Shown here one piece after another: positions 12,487 through 23,030 of a DNA stretch of 64,000 nucleotides. Numbering within the stretch: the stretch's first letter is position 1; the number at the start of each line of letters is the position of its first letter. The notes below the pieces were generated by a model. The model ran no database searches and had not been told where the DNA came from. It worked only from the letters and a program-made list of their open reading frames with translations. The DNA comes from Chaetorhynchus papuensis (taxonomy: Eukaryota > Chordata > Aves > Passeriformes > Rhipiduridae): assembly GCA_013396525.1 (NCBI GenBank), contig VWYX01000258.1, positions 186,001 to 250,000 of the forward strand, in the 5' to 3' direction. The position numbers and the translations under genes are program-made.

Positions 12487-15400
12487 CTAGCTCAGGAGTA
12501 AAAGTCCTTCAGAAAAAAATGTCTTTATTCCCTACCTTTCTTGTAATGCCTAGTACATTAGGACTGAGACCTCTGGCTGTAACTACTGCAAACGTAATGT
12601 AGATGAGAAATGTCTTCAAATTATTTCTGACTCTAAAGAATTCAGTCTATGGTGTGCAAGTATCCAGACTTTCATTACATAGCCTTAAAAACTATTTCTT
12701 TCCATGATGCAAAGTGTTCTGAGAGATCTTATCTCTTATTGAGTATTGACAGTGACAGCCTTGGAGTATTTCTCTCTTATTCAGCATATTGATGTGTAGG
12801 CAGCACAATTGTCTGAAAAATGTATTATCTTTGGTTAATAAGACACTGTTATGAAGTAAAACTCAACATATAGGATTAGAATTATTCACTGAAGCAAAAA
12901 AATCAAGTAATAATCTGCAGATTGGTAGTCTCAAGGTTTCATGCAGGTTCTATAGCTTGTAAATCACCTCTCTGTTTCTGACAGAAAAGCCAAACAGTTC
13001 ATCTTCAAGGAGTCTCTTTCCACTGCATTAGAGTTACCAATTCTAGCACCAGAATGAGAGGAGGAGGTAATTCACGACCTTAATTTCTGCCTTGGGACCC
13101 TGTCAGTCCCAGAGGTGTAGCTGGATAATTTTTTATATTGTCTTATGATTTGAAAGTAAGACGAACTAAAACAACTTCTGGAAAAAAAAAGAAAAATCTA
13201 TTCAGAAAATCAGTATGGGACTACTTCTGAACAAGGAACAAATCCCATTAAATTAAGGCCTGATAGTAGACAAGGCCATTTGAGTTCTGAACAAAAACAC
13301 ATACCAGCATATTTATTTTGTTCTCTCTAGGAAGAGAAGAGAAATGGTTATATTCAGTAACTAACTTCCAGTGATGCACAGGTGCCCATCATCACTGTAT
13401 GATCACTAGTCTGTCTGACAATTAGCCAATACACTGATTTTTATCACTTGCACAACAGGGTCATATTTTCTTTTCCTGCAGAAGCTCTCTTTAAATAGCA
13501 CCTTTTAGAGACAGCTGAAGTTCATCAGTTGATGACAGGAACTAGACAGTGCCATCTGCCTTAGCAGCAGTTCAGGTAATAGCAAAGAAAAGCTAATTGC
13601 CAAACATGAAATGTGCAGGAGTGGATTTTTTTTTTAAACTTCCCATTAAAAGTGGATCTATATGGCACTATGTGATACTCTGAAGAAGCACTTCAAGTCT
13701 GCTCTAAAAGAGCTTTGCAACCAGTCTAAGTATCCTGTGCTGAATATTAAGTTATCACAGTTCTGTTGCTTTTGGTATCTGAAGTAGTTGGAGATCTTTG
13801 GCACTTTGATGCAAGCTGCATACCAGCATAACAGCTGTACTTAAGGGATATGTACATTTTTCCTCCTTTCCTGGGCTAACAAAGGTTATCTCCAGGATAC
13901 TGTTAAGGAGAAGCATTACTGAAGTCACTAAACAGGTGTTGCACATCCAGGTCTCACATATCCCACATTGCATTGAAGGTGCTCAAACCAGAGCAGCAGA
14001 AAAAGTGGCTCTGCAAAGCAGCTGCATTGAGGAACTTAGCAGCAGACACAAGGGGTGACTTCTGACTCTGGGGCCACAGAGGCTGAGATGGGTAACTCAG
14101 ATGTGGGAACACAGCAACAGGAAGATCTTGTGAAGGAAGCTTGAAGGAAGTTTCAGATGGCCTCACAGATATGGGGAAAAATACTTCCTCCAGAGGGTAA
14201 GGCTGAGAACTCAGGACTGCACTTCCCCTTCAGAGGTCATTTTGCAAGTATGTGAAAGGGAGAGGAAGGAACACACTTCAGCTGTGATGATGACAGTAAT
14301 ACTGCTGCTGTTTTTCATTCGACAACCATTTAGTTTAAAAGGAATAAACATATCTGCAGTCAAGGACAGTATCTCAAGTCTACCTCATCCCAGATGGATT
14401 TTTTCAGTTCTAGACAACAGATTCAAGCTCTTCTCCCCCAGTGTTTCCTATCACAGAGATACCAATTTATTTTCACACAGTAGCCTGGGCTCAGCAGGAA
14501 AAAAATTCCTCAGCACCAGGTAGTTTGCAGCAAAAAATAGGAAGTACAGGGTTTGTCTTCCAACAGGGAAGTGATCCATGGACCTGGACCCACTCCCCCA
14601 GTGATCATGTACTCCATCACATAAGCCAGTACATCAAGAAGAGAGCAGCACTGTTCCAAAGGGGCTAAAAACAAGCTCTTGGCACTCTGGGCAACTGTGC
14701 TCAAGAAGAAGTTGGAGCCTCTGGAGCTGCAGAGGTCTTGCCAACCCTGCAGCTGTGGCCACCATGGCCCTGGAGAGTGCTCCAAATGCACGAATGTTCC
14801 TGCTCTTAGATGAATTTTAGCCCTCAGTATGTAGCATCATGGAAAAAATAGGAGCCTGGTTGTCTGCTGCAGGCCTGCAGCTATCCAGGCAGCTGACTGC
14901 CTGGCTCTGAGGAATAAGACAGGTAAAAACAGAAATTTCCATGAGAAGATTGCCTCCAAGCAAAGACAGGTTGTTGGAACTACTGCCTGTTTCTCAGAGG
15001 GTATCAGTACTACAGTAAAAACTTAGCATACACCTCTCTACAATATCTTCTAATCAAGCTCCGGTAGGTATTTATACTACCAAGTAAAACTATGTCATAT
15101 TTAGAAGATTCTTTTGCTGGCATGTACACAAAATTTCTTGGACTCCTGCACTGATTAGAATATAATTTCTATATTGGGGATCATTGGAAAAATTAAAACA
15201 ATGTCTCCTGTAAAATTAAACACAAGCTGCACGGGGAATCTGTACAGCCCTATTCTCACTTTAGAATTTGGCAATAACACCCAGCCCTTTGGGCCAGTAT
15301 CTGTGTAATCTAGATGTATTATTATGATTTCTGAAGTGTCTATAACAGTGGTATCAACACAGTGAAGTTTGCCAAGAATCTGAACTCCCGAAGCGATGTC

Positions 15401-16548
15401 TTTCAACAACTATTCAAAAAATTACCTTTTCTACTACACTCTAAACTGTAGCATACTCTTACAAAGGTCACATTCTGAAAGTTTGCACGGAACAGACTGC
15501 ACACACTTCATCTTATTACTGCCTGTCCAGACACATTCAAACTAATAAACAACATGAGAATTTTTAAAGAAGAATCATGTCTTGCTCTGGTTCTGAGTCA
15601 CCAGGGATGAGAACATCCAGTTTTATGCCCATTAGTTTTAAGTTTAGCTTCAGCAAAATCTTTGCTCCATCACAAAACTCAAAATAGATATCTATCCTTT
15701 TCCAGAATACAGTATGCCTGTCTTTTTATTGAACTTCTTAATCTCTTGAAAATTCTCCTTTTTTTTTTCTTTTTCAGGTTATCTACAGACTGTCTTTGAC
15801 AGGATTACAGGAACCATGTCTAAATTATGCTTCTCTATGAAGCAGTCTTGGACTGCCACCATCTCTCTAATCCAAATTCCCATGAGCCAAAATTGTTGGA
15901 TTTGGCAAGTCTGCAGTTACACATGGCCTCCAGCTGTTCTATGATAGGTTAGGAAATAAATTGGCCTTCATCCAGCTCAAGGGATTCATATCAAAAGCTG
16001 TGTAATAAGAATTATATGTGTGCAAATGTAAACTTTCACGTTTTATTCCCTTTTTTTTCAACAGTCCACAGATAATCATTACATTACTAATAAAACAGGA
16101 AAAATGGCCTTTTCTCCTTGAAAAAGAGAAGGATATATTTAATTCAAGCCGAGAACTGTACGAAGTCTTCAGGATTAAACACAGCCTCCTAACAAGCATA
16201 TATAAAAATTATATTTACTCCACAGTTTAAGCAACATATGCATAGTTCTCATACAGAAACAGTGGTTCAGAAAAGACTGACCATTCATTAACAAAGGTGT
16301 AAGTACCTATATTTTTGTTCCAAATATTAGTAGAAGATTAATAGCATCTCTCAGTTTTTTAAAGCCCCGTGCACGTTACGGGAATATTTGTGCATTTTGT
16401 TATAAGAAATTAGAGTTCAGTTACACTTTAGTGACAGGATGTATGGTCAATCATAAAAAAACCAAAGCCTTTTAAACCTTTTAAAATGAAATAAAAGTTC
16501 ATAATCAGTAGAGAGATGAAAATCCATCCATTGTCCACCAATCCTTAC
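12487..16548. other. intron sequence of the minus-strand gene
   Basis: No named repeat. Short splice-bounded open segments on the minus strand near 13940 and 14180 are in phase to follow 16549-16613, but their acceptors or donors are weak and they are under 40 bases. An 84-codon minus-strand frame at 15155-15409 lacks splice sites. Confidence 0.4.
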
Positions 16549-16613
16549 CACCAAAAGGCACTATAAATAGCACCTAATAAAAGGCCAAGAACAGTGTCCT
16601 CGGGATTCGGTTT
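16549..16613 (-). CDS. exon of an unrecognised minus-strand gene (last securely chained exon)
   Basis: The acceptor tract is excellent (tggttttctgcttcag) and the donor is near consensus (TTTTGGTG|gtaagg). The 65-base segment is open in the phase required by the upstream exon 18212-18383, beginning on a codon boundary. It reads KPNPEDTVLG followed by LLLGAIYSAFW, and ends two bases into a codon. The sequence is a short charged turn followed by a hydrophobic, probably helical stretch. The next base downstream must not be A, since TG+A would be a stop. That rules out a direct splice to the 12444-12486 candidate. Protein family not recognised. Confidence 0.7.
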
Positions 16614-18211
16614 CTGAAGCAGAAAACCAGAGCTGAAGCAGCAGCTGAGTTAGATACAGAAATCATCTGAACAGGACTCACAAGACTAAATGGAGACCAA
16701 TCTGACATTTAAACAGAATGTATGGCATCAGTTCTTAAGTGAAATAATAATGTGGAGTGATAATGAGTGTCAGAGAGATGACTAATCAGAGTAAACAGTC
16801 TAAAAAGCAACTCAGTAATTGCACTAGCACTTTTTGCTGGCAAATCACCATAAGAATCTAAGCAGGTCTTACCATTATGCTGCTAGAATCATGACTGAAA
16901 TTTCTTAGCTATTCAGCAGGCACCAAGAGAATGATATACAATGAAGGAATTGCACTTCATAAAACTTTTGACAATAATATTCTGAGGCTGGTATGTGCTT
17001 TGAGTATGACTGCCTACATTTCAGTAAGATTAAATTTTTATTAAAAGACTTTTTCCTCCTTTTCTTCTCTTACTGTGAAAATTTGTATACCCTACTGTTG
17101 TGAGACAGTTCTTTTTATCAGAGAAAAAATAAAAAAGGATTAAGAAAAAATGACCTAAATAATGATAATAATTTACATTTCCAATAACAAAAGATGCATT
17201 TTGAAAAGTATTTGTATCACAACTGTCTCTACAAAGACTAGTTGAGATTATGCTAAGCTTTATATTGGCAAACGGTGAGATACAAACCTGATCCTAAGAG
17301 TTTGCAGAATAAGTGACAGGTATCAGGGACCACAGTAAGTCTGTAAGTGGCAGCTACTAAGTTTCTACTAGAGATATTGCTGCTGCTGCTGACGTCATGT
17401 AGAGAGTATTACAGAGGACTCAAATTATATGGTGCTGGCTAGAACAGTCTTAAAATGGATTCCAGGATCCTAAGATAGATAGGATGAGATAATCAAGATA
17501 TATAGAGAAAACAAAACAAAAAAGAATAAATAGAGGAGGCACATCTACCCAACTGGGAGACGTGGATATGCACCACAAGCCCTCTATTCTCACTCTCACA
17601 TATATTTGGCTACCCTGGGTGCTTCTGCCACTGACCATTGCCTGCAAATCAGGGGAACTGAGAGATCGGGACCTTGCCAAGTGCCACAGCACACACCCGC
17701 AGATCAGTTCCAACATAACCTAAGAGACTTGGTCAACATAAGAAAAAATTAAGGGATCATTATGGAGGAGAAAAAAGGTTTCCTAGCTCCTAGCCAAAAC
17801 ACTGGGCAGATTTCTATTGGGAAAGCTGACTGAGAAAATGAATATGCAGTTTTAGAGAATCACAAAAGTATATGGAAGAAAAGGACCCCCTGCAACCATC
17901 AGTGTGTTACCAAATGCCCAAGCAAGCTCTGGCTGTACTTCACAAGGAAAGTTATGCTATTCCCCACCTGCCCTAGTAGATTTACCTTCTCATCAATAAT
18001 AAAGAATTTTCTTTCCCCAAAAGCCCGGGCAGACTAGAAGTAAAACATCTTTGTGTGTACTCAAAGATAAAGCAAGCACTTGTAGCTTTCGCTGATTAGC
18101 AATTACAAGATTAGCCCTGGGAGGAAAAATTCTGTAAGATTTATAACTGGAAAGCACTTTTATAGGCCTTTGTGGACCATCTGGTAGAATTTAACAGAAA
18201 ACTATGCTTAC
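16614..18211. other. intron between exons 18212-18383 and 16549-16613
   Basis: AT-rich intron of about 1.6 kb. A short run of CTG repeats lies near 17382-17392. No named repeat or further exon seen. Confidence 0.5.
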
Positions 18212-18383
18212 CTCATAGAATTCTTTGCTGGCATTTTCCATTACATCTAGGGCTTTTTCTGTCAGGAATCTCTCCATATATTTTGCTGACACTAAGATTC
18301 CCGGGATGGAAGAATGAGCTCGGCACTCATTATAATGGACAACTTCTCTCCAGTGTTTCATTCTATCATTGTAAATGAAGTGA
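18212..18383 (-). CDS. exon of an unrecognised minus-strand gene (longest exon)
   Basis: A minus-strand acceptor (tgtccttttttaaag) and donor (TATGAG|gtaagc) bound 172 bases that are open for 57 codons in the one frame demanded by both neighbours. It takes one base to complete a codon begun in 19283-19346 (AT+T, Ile) and ends on a codon boundary. Recognisable stretches are HFIYNDRMKHWREVVHYNEC and SAKYMERFLTEKALDVMENA. The second half looks like an amphipathic helix followed by SKEFYE. Codon content and amino-acid composition are typical of a soluble globular or helical-repeat protein. I considered dynein linker and esterase families from local resemblances but could not support either. Confidence 0.78.
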
Positions 18384-18519
18384 CTTTAAAAAAGGACATT
18401 TTGGGCCACTTCCTGGCAGGACATTATGCAATTCTGTTCCTTCCTTAACCTATAGGGCAATATGCACCACACATCAAATATGCCCTATGGCTTCTCTGCT
18501 GTCCTCTTTACCATTCTTC

Positions 18520-18540
18520 AAAAAAAAAAAAAAAAAAAAA
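18520..18540. repeat. poly-A tract
   Basis: About 21 consecutive A residues on the plus strand within the intron between 18383 and 19283. No body of a retroposon is recognised next to it. Confidence 0.8.
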
Positions 18541-19282
18541 GAAAGCAAAAGCATGATTCTGCCATTACTTGTGTTCACAAAATAGCAGACTATTGCAAGA
18601 TAGCCTGTATGTGCAGTACTTGAAACTCTGCTTTTTCCTCTCATTCAGACTAAAGCCTTTTCTTTCTTCTCCCGGTATATGACCAGTTTCTCAGAGGAAA
18701 CCTAGTTTGGCACAGCAGAGCCATGAAAAAGGCAACAGAATAGATTCTCCACGATGTAAATTAGAGTGTTCCTGTCCAATCACATCCCCATCGAGGTCCT
18801 CAAATGAAACCTCCCACTGAGATAGAAGCAATTGGGTTTCCATCTGTGTGTCTCACTGTCAGTGGCTATTGTTTAAGTAAACACTGGTTTGTGTTACTTC
18901 CTCTTTTTTTTTATTCAATACATGTTGAAGCCTGGTTAAAAAGAAACAAAAATTGCTGTATTAAAAGACTAGTATTTTCAGCATCTTGTGATGTAAATTG
19001 CTAATTTAAAACCCAAAATATTGTTAAAGTGTCTTTATTTAATAGCAGACGATTGCAAGCTGTAATTTGCAAGCTGTAGTTGCAGATGGCAATGTTTTTC
19101 TCTCTTTTCAGCAGTACAGTAAAGTATTTACTGCAGTGATCTGCAGACAATGACATACCAACTGCGAAAGAAATGCTCAGGGGTAGTACAAACTATCAGG
19201 ATTCCCATGAGGTCCAGCATGCAAAGTACCTGAAACTAAAGCATGAAATTTAAATACCAATTGAAATATTAAAATCTCTTAC

Positions 19283-19346
19283 ATTGTCTCAAACAACAAA
19301 TCTTTGCGACAGACAATTTTAGTATGTCCAATTGCCAAGTATGTTT
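19283..19346 (-). CDS. exon of an unrecognised minus-strand gene
   Basis: A strong acceptor (gttgttgttttgtgttag) and a good donor (GACAAT|gtaaga) bound 64 bases. The frame that agrees with both neighbours reads TYLAIGHTKIVCRKDLLFET, entering with two bases (G+AA gives Glu after 20426-20486) and leaving two bases into a codon that 18212-18383 completes as Ile. Alternating hydrophobic residues in the first half suggest a beta strand. The plus-strand open frames over this spot are shadows. Confidence 0.7.
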
Positions 19347-20425
19347 CTAACACAAAACAACAACCCTTGTTTTCTTTCCTGATTTTTAATCCCTTTAGAT
19401 TGAACACACTTATTTTCCAATTCAGACCTGGAGGCCCAAGTCTGGATTTGAAACTGACAGCCACCATCTGGACCACATGAGCAGAAAGGGTTATATGTGA
19501 TCTGGCACATGTCTAGCACACTGTTCCATTTCTTGTACATCAGGACATGCCAAAATACCATGAATGTGTCAAACAAAAGCTTTGCCTTTTATTTCATTTT
19601 GTTAAAAAAATCATAGATGTTTATTTTTCAAGAGAAAAATTACTTAACACCATCTATTTAATAGCATTGTATGAAACATTTAAATACTGCATTCTGTAGT
19701 GCCATCTAGGGGATTTAAAACCTGGAATAAAGTGCTCATCTGATTAAAAAAATAAACAGTAAAAAATCAGCTATGACTGCCAAGGCAATCTCTTATGTAT
19801 ATCTAGTGGTTTGGATTACTTTTTCCTGCTGCAATAGGAACATTTGAACAAGGTCCATGTATAGTGTCACATCTGTAGAATCCATAAATAGGAGAAGATG
19901 TATTGTTCTATACTTCTCCTTTATGGACGAATAATTCACAAAAGCAATCTTAAAAAAATATCTGAAATAAAATCAGTGTTGTGTTCTGAAATGGGATTTA
20001 GAAAAAATTTCTAGCCTTAGTTCAGTTACCAGGAAATATATGGGATATTTTTTTTGCACTACAGATATTTATAAAAAGAGCAGACATGTTATTGTATAAA
20101 ATTACAGGAAACCGAAATAAAACAGGAGAGCTACCGGCATTTTCTTCAATCCTCAACTTCATTCAGATTATTTTTTTTCTAATGTTTCCTGAACCAGATG
20201 GCCTTACACAGTAATTTCCAATGCACCACTGAAGAAATTGTTAGGAATTATTAATTTTGTATCATATTGATAGCTAGAATGATCTATGAGCCCTTCAAAC
20301 ACATTTGCATTTTTTCTTCTTACAGAAACCAACTCTAACAAGTTCACACATTAAATAAGTGATCACTCAAAAGGGAAATGCAGAGAATAAATCAGACACT
20401 GTAAACCAGAGAACTACGAGCCTAC

Positions 20426-20486
20426 CTTGACTCAGGTGACAGACATGGCCCATTAGTTCATACCAACAAATAAAAAGGGATACCCT
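20426..20486 (-). CDS. exon of an unrecognised minus-strand gene
   Basis: This segment of 61 bases lies only 87 bases downstream of exon 20574-20689. The acceptor (tgttgatgatccag) is moderate and the donor (GTCAAG|gtaggc) good. It starts on a codon boundary, as the upstream exon requires, and leaves one base. It reads RVSLFICWYELMGHVCHLSQ and is rich in Cys and aromatic residues, like its neighbour. The exact phase fit on both sides is the main support. Confidence 0.6.
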
Positions 20487-20573
20487 CTGGATCATCAACA
20501 GGCATCAGCTGCCAAAACATCATTGAAATCAGTGAATAAGTTATTCAGGCAGAGAACCTACCTACACACTTAC

Positions 20574-20689
20574 ACAATCTTGCATTTTTCCATAGTCCCA
20601 GTAACAGATCAGTTTCCAACCATCTGGGTGAGAGACAGGACCATTTACTTCACATTTGAATTTCCAAACCTCACATTTTGACATTTTAC
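20574..20689 (-). CDS. Cys/Trp-rich exon of an unrecognised minus-strand gene
   Basis: A good acceptor (gtacttgttttccag) and a consensus donor (GATTGT|gtaagt) bound 116 bases that are open for 38 codons. The product contains four cysteines and three tryptophans, with the stretches KCEVWKFKCEVNGPVSHPDG and ICYWDYGKMQDC. The spacing loosely recalls small disulphide or metal-binding modules such as VWC or beta-microseminoprotein. The expected CxxCxC element is absent, so I do not assign either. It takes two bases to complete a codon begun in 41230-41286 (G+GT, Gly) and ends on a codon boundary. The upstream intron is about 20.5 kb. Confidence 0.7.
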
Positions 20690-21859
20690 CTGGAAAACAA
20701 GTACATTAAACATTTGCAGTTACATGCTGAAAACTATTTGTTCATAAGGGTAAGGTTTGAAAAGCACCTAATAAGTGTCCTAAAAACATATATAACACAG
20801 CTTTTGACACAGCTTTTATTTGGAGCTATTTTAGGCAGTAGTCAGGCTTTGATCCTGAAAGAAGCTTCCATATTCAGCTGGCTGCCCCCAGCTCCCTGCT
20901 CCTCTAACTGCAAACTGCCACCTAGATGCATTATCCTTTACATCCTCCAGTCACACACCCTACATCATAAAGTGATATATTCCTCCCTTCTCACCTCCCC
21001 AGCCCATGTTCCTGTATCTTCTTCCCCACATTTTTATCACATTGCACCAACCCAGTGCTGCACTCTGTGCCTGCCAAGGCCTCTACCCTGTGCTCCCACT
21101 CAGAAGGACAAAGCACAACAGTGGCTCAGGCACTTGGGAGTGCATAAAAGAGTAGGCAGTAGAGACAGGCTGTTATTACACATTTTCTGATCAATAGTAA
21201 TTGTAGTTTATTGGGCACTTGCCCAATGCAGACCAACAGGAATATCACAACTTAATGAAAGGAGAGGCAGAGGCTCTGAATGTGTATTCCTATGGGAGGT
21301 CATTCTACTATCTGTAATTAGCCCACAACTGTTTAAAAGGCGTTTATACGGGATGATGCAGTCTCTGAAAATATGATTCTACTAAGTGGTGTTAGATTTG
21401 CTGCCACCTTCCCCAGCAGCTCCAGCCCAGGACCCTCTTGCCCAACTGCTGGAGCCCAGCCCAGTGCCTGGGGACCCCTGGTCTCTGCCCAGCCTGAGGC
21501 ACGTGGATGTTGTTTTCCTGACTGCAGCTTCTACCAGTAGCAAAGCTGCACATGTCCCAGAGACACACACACGGACACAGAGGACACTGACAGGACAGGT
21601 CACACACAAGTTGCCACAGACAAGGTGCTGCCTTCAACAGCACCTACACACAGAGCTCATAAAACACAAGCCAGCCAGCCCTCCTCCTCTCCAGCTGGCA
21701 GAGACGGGAGGTCTGTAGTGCAGGCAGGCACATGACAATCTCTAGATGCACAAGCACACACGTGTTCTCTGTTCCCTCGGGTACCCACACAGCACTCTGT
21801 CCATCCAGCACCCACTCCCCCTACCTGCCAGCTACTCCAGCTTGATGCTCACTAGCAAA

Positions 21860-22400
21860 CACACATATTCACAAATTCACCCCTCATGCACTTCACATCT
21901 TCAAGTCTCCATGGGTGTACCAGCACAGATCTTCTGCCCATCTAACGCTCCAGCCCAGCCTCGAAGCCCCCTCCTCACTGTCCAGACCACCTTGAGGTTT
22001 GGTGACAAAACCGCCACCCCTCACACACACCTGGTTGGAGAAGATGGAGCAGCAGCTGGCATCTGGCATACAGGCTGTGACCCACAGTCCCACTTCAGCC
22101 GCCAGTGCCCGGTCCCTCACTTTCCTCTCACACTGCTGCCCTTCTCCCCAGTAGCTGGGAACACACAGTGCTCCTCTCCAAGTGCATGGAAGTTAAAGAC
22201 TCACTCCAGTGGATGGCACAGAGGCCCTGCTGGCTCCAGTAGCTGCCAGCACAGGCACCCTCAGCCCTGGCCTGACTCCAGCAGCCAGCACAGAACCCAC
22301 TGACACACATACAGGTCTAACCAGTGACTGGCACTTAGTCCTTGCAACACACACACAAACAGAGAGTGAGTATTCACAGACAGATAGTTAAGGAAAGATT
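21860..22400 (-). repeat. avian repeat family A, copy 2 (possibly LTR-derived)
   Basis: The reverse complement of this block aligns in order with 4990-5545. It carries 'gttgcaaggactaagtgcc', 'cctctgtgccatccactgga', then a block around 22060-22120 ('gggcactggcggctga', 'gtcacagcctgtatgcc', 'tgccagctgctg'), then 'ctccaaccaggtgtgtgtg'. It lies in a GC-rich, CA/TG-rich tract that extends from roughly 21390 to 22400, so the true element may be longer than the aligned part. The 185-codon plus-strand frame here is an antisense accident of low stop density in GC-rich DNA. Confidence 0.65.
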
Positions 22401-22647
22401 TAATAAGGCATCAGATGATAGGACATAATGCAGAGATCAGGCGCAGGACTTGGTCAGACAATGTACTGACCTGCCCCATCCTACAAGCAAACAGTCTCCT
22501 CCCCCTGCAGGTTCCCCATGGGTTTGTACTTATCTATTCATCCTTGGCAACCTCCTGATCCAGAGTCCCCCTGATTTTCAATTTTATCTGCTGCAATGTC
22601 CAGGTTGATCTTCCTGGAAGTGACATCTGTGGTTCCTTGATAGCCCA

Positions 22648-23030
22648 CAATTAGTGTGAGTGGTGAGGTCTGTGTTTTGTCACTGTCTCCATGTTTGCTT
22701 TATCAGGGCTGTGTCTTGGTACATTTTGGTTTCTGGCTTCCTCCTTTCTCTTTTGGATTCCCAACAGACAAGGTCCCTGATCAGATCTCTAGATTACCTC
22801 CCTGGAATAAACATTCTGACACTCTCACATGTGCCCATCAATTAGTGTGATTGATCAGCTTTGGTTCCCATCACTGCCTCCCTTATCATTTGTTCGTCAG
22901 CTTTGTGTCCTTCAGTGTTCTTGTTTATGGCTTCCTCCTTTTCCAATTATCCTTTGGCAATGGAAAGGTCCTTGACCAGATACCCCTGAAGCATCAGACA
23001 CTCTCCTGCACACAGCCTTGTACACACCCT
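22648..23030. repeat. tandem duplication of a 191-bp unit
   Basis: Two diverged direct copies start at 22648 and 22839, each beginning 'caattagtgtga'. They share ordered blocks: 'tcactgtctcc'/'tcactgcctcc', 'gctgtgtc'/'ctttgtgtcc', 'tggcttcctcctttctc'/'tggcttcctccttttcc', 'aaggtccctgatcagat'/'aaggtccttgaccagat', and 'acactctcac'/'acactctcct'. The period is 191 bases by position. The duplication abuts repeat family A copy 2 and may belong to the same composite element. Not recognised as a named satellite. Confidence 0.7.

Noticed and set aside
15155..15409. Minus-strand open frame of 84 codons with a hydrophobic end
   Set aside because: It starts from a non-ATG codon, lacks flanking splice sites and does not fit the exon phases. 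Possibly an old unidentified repeat.
15778..15942. Plus-strand segment after a good acceptor (cttttttttttctttttcag), open for 50 codons
   Set aside because: The frame ends in a stop with no donor of reasonable quality, and the rest of the evidence points to the minus strand.
20678..21190. Plus-strand open frame of 170 codons
   Set aside because: Low-complexity, Pro/Ser/His-rich composition in CT-rich DNA, no splice or start context, and it overlaps the acceptor of a better minus-strand exon.
21746..22303. Plus-strand open frame of 185 codons, the longest in the window
   Set aside because: It lies antisense to repeat family A copy 2 in GC-rich, CA-rich DNA where stops are rare. Composition is simple and there is no gene signal.
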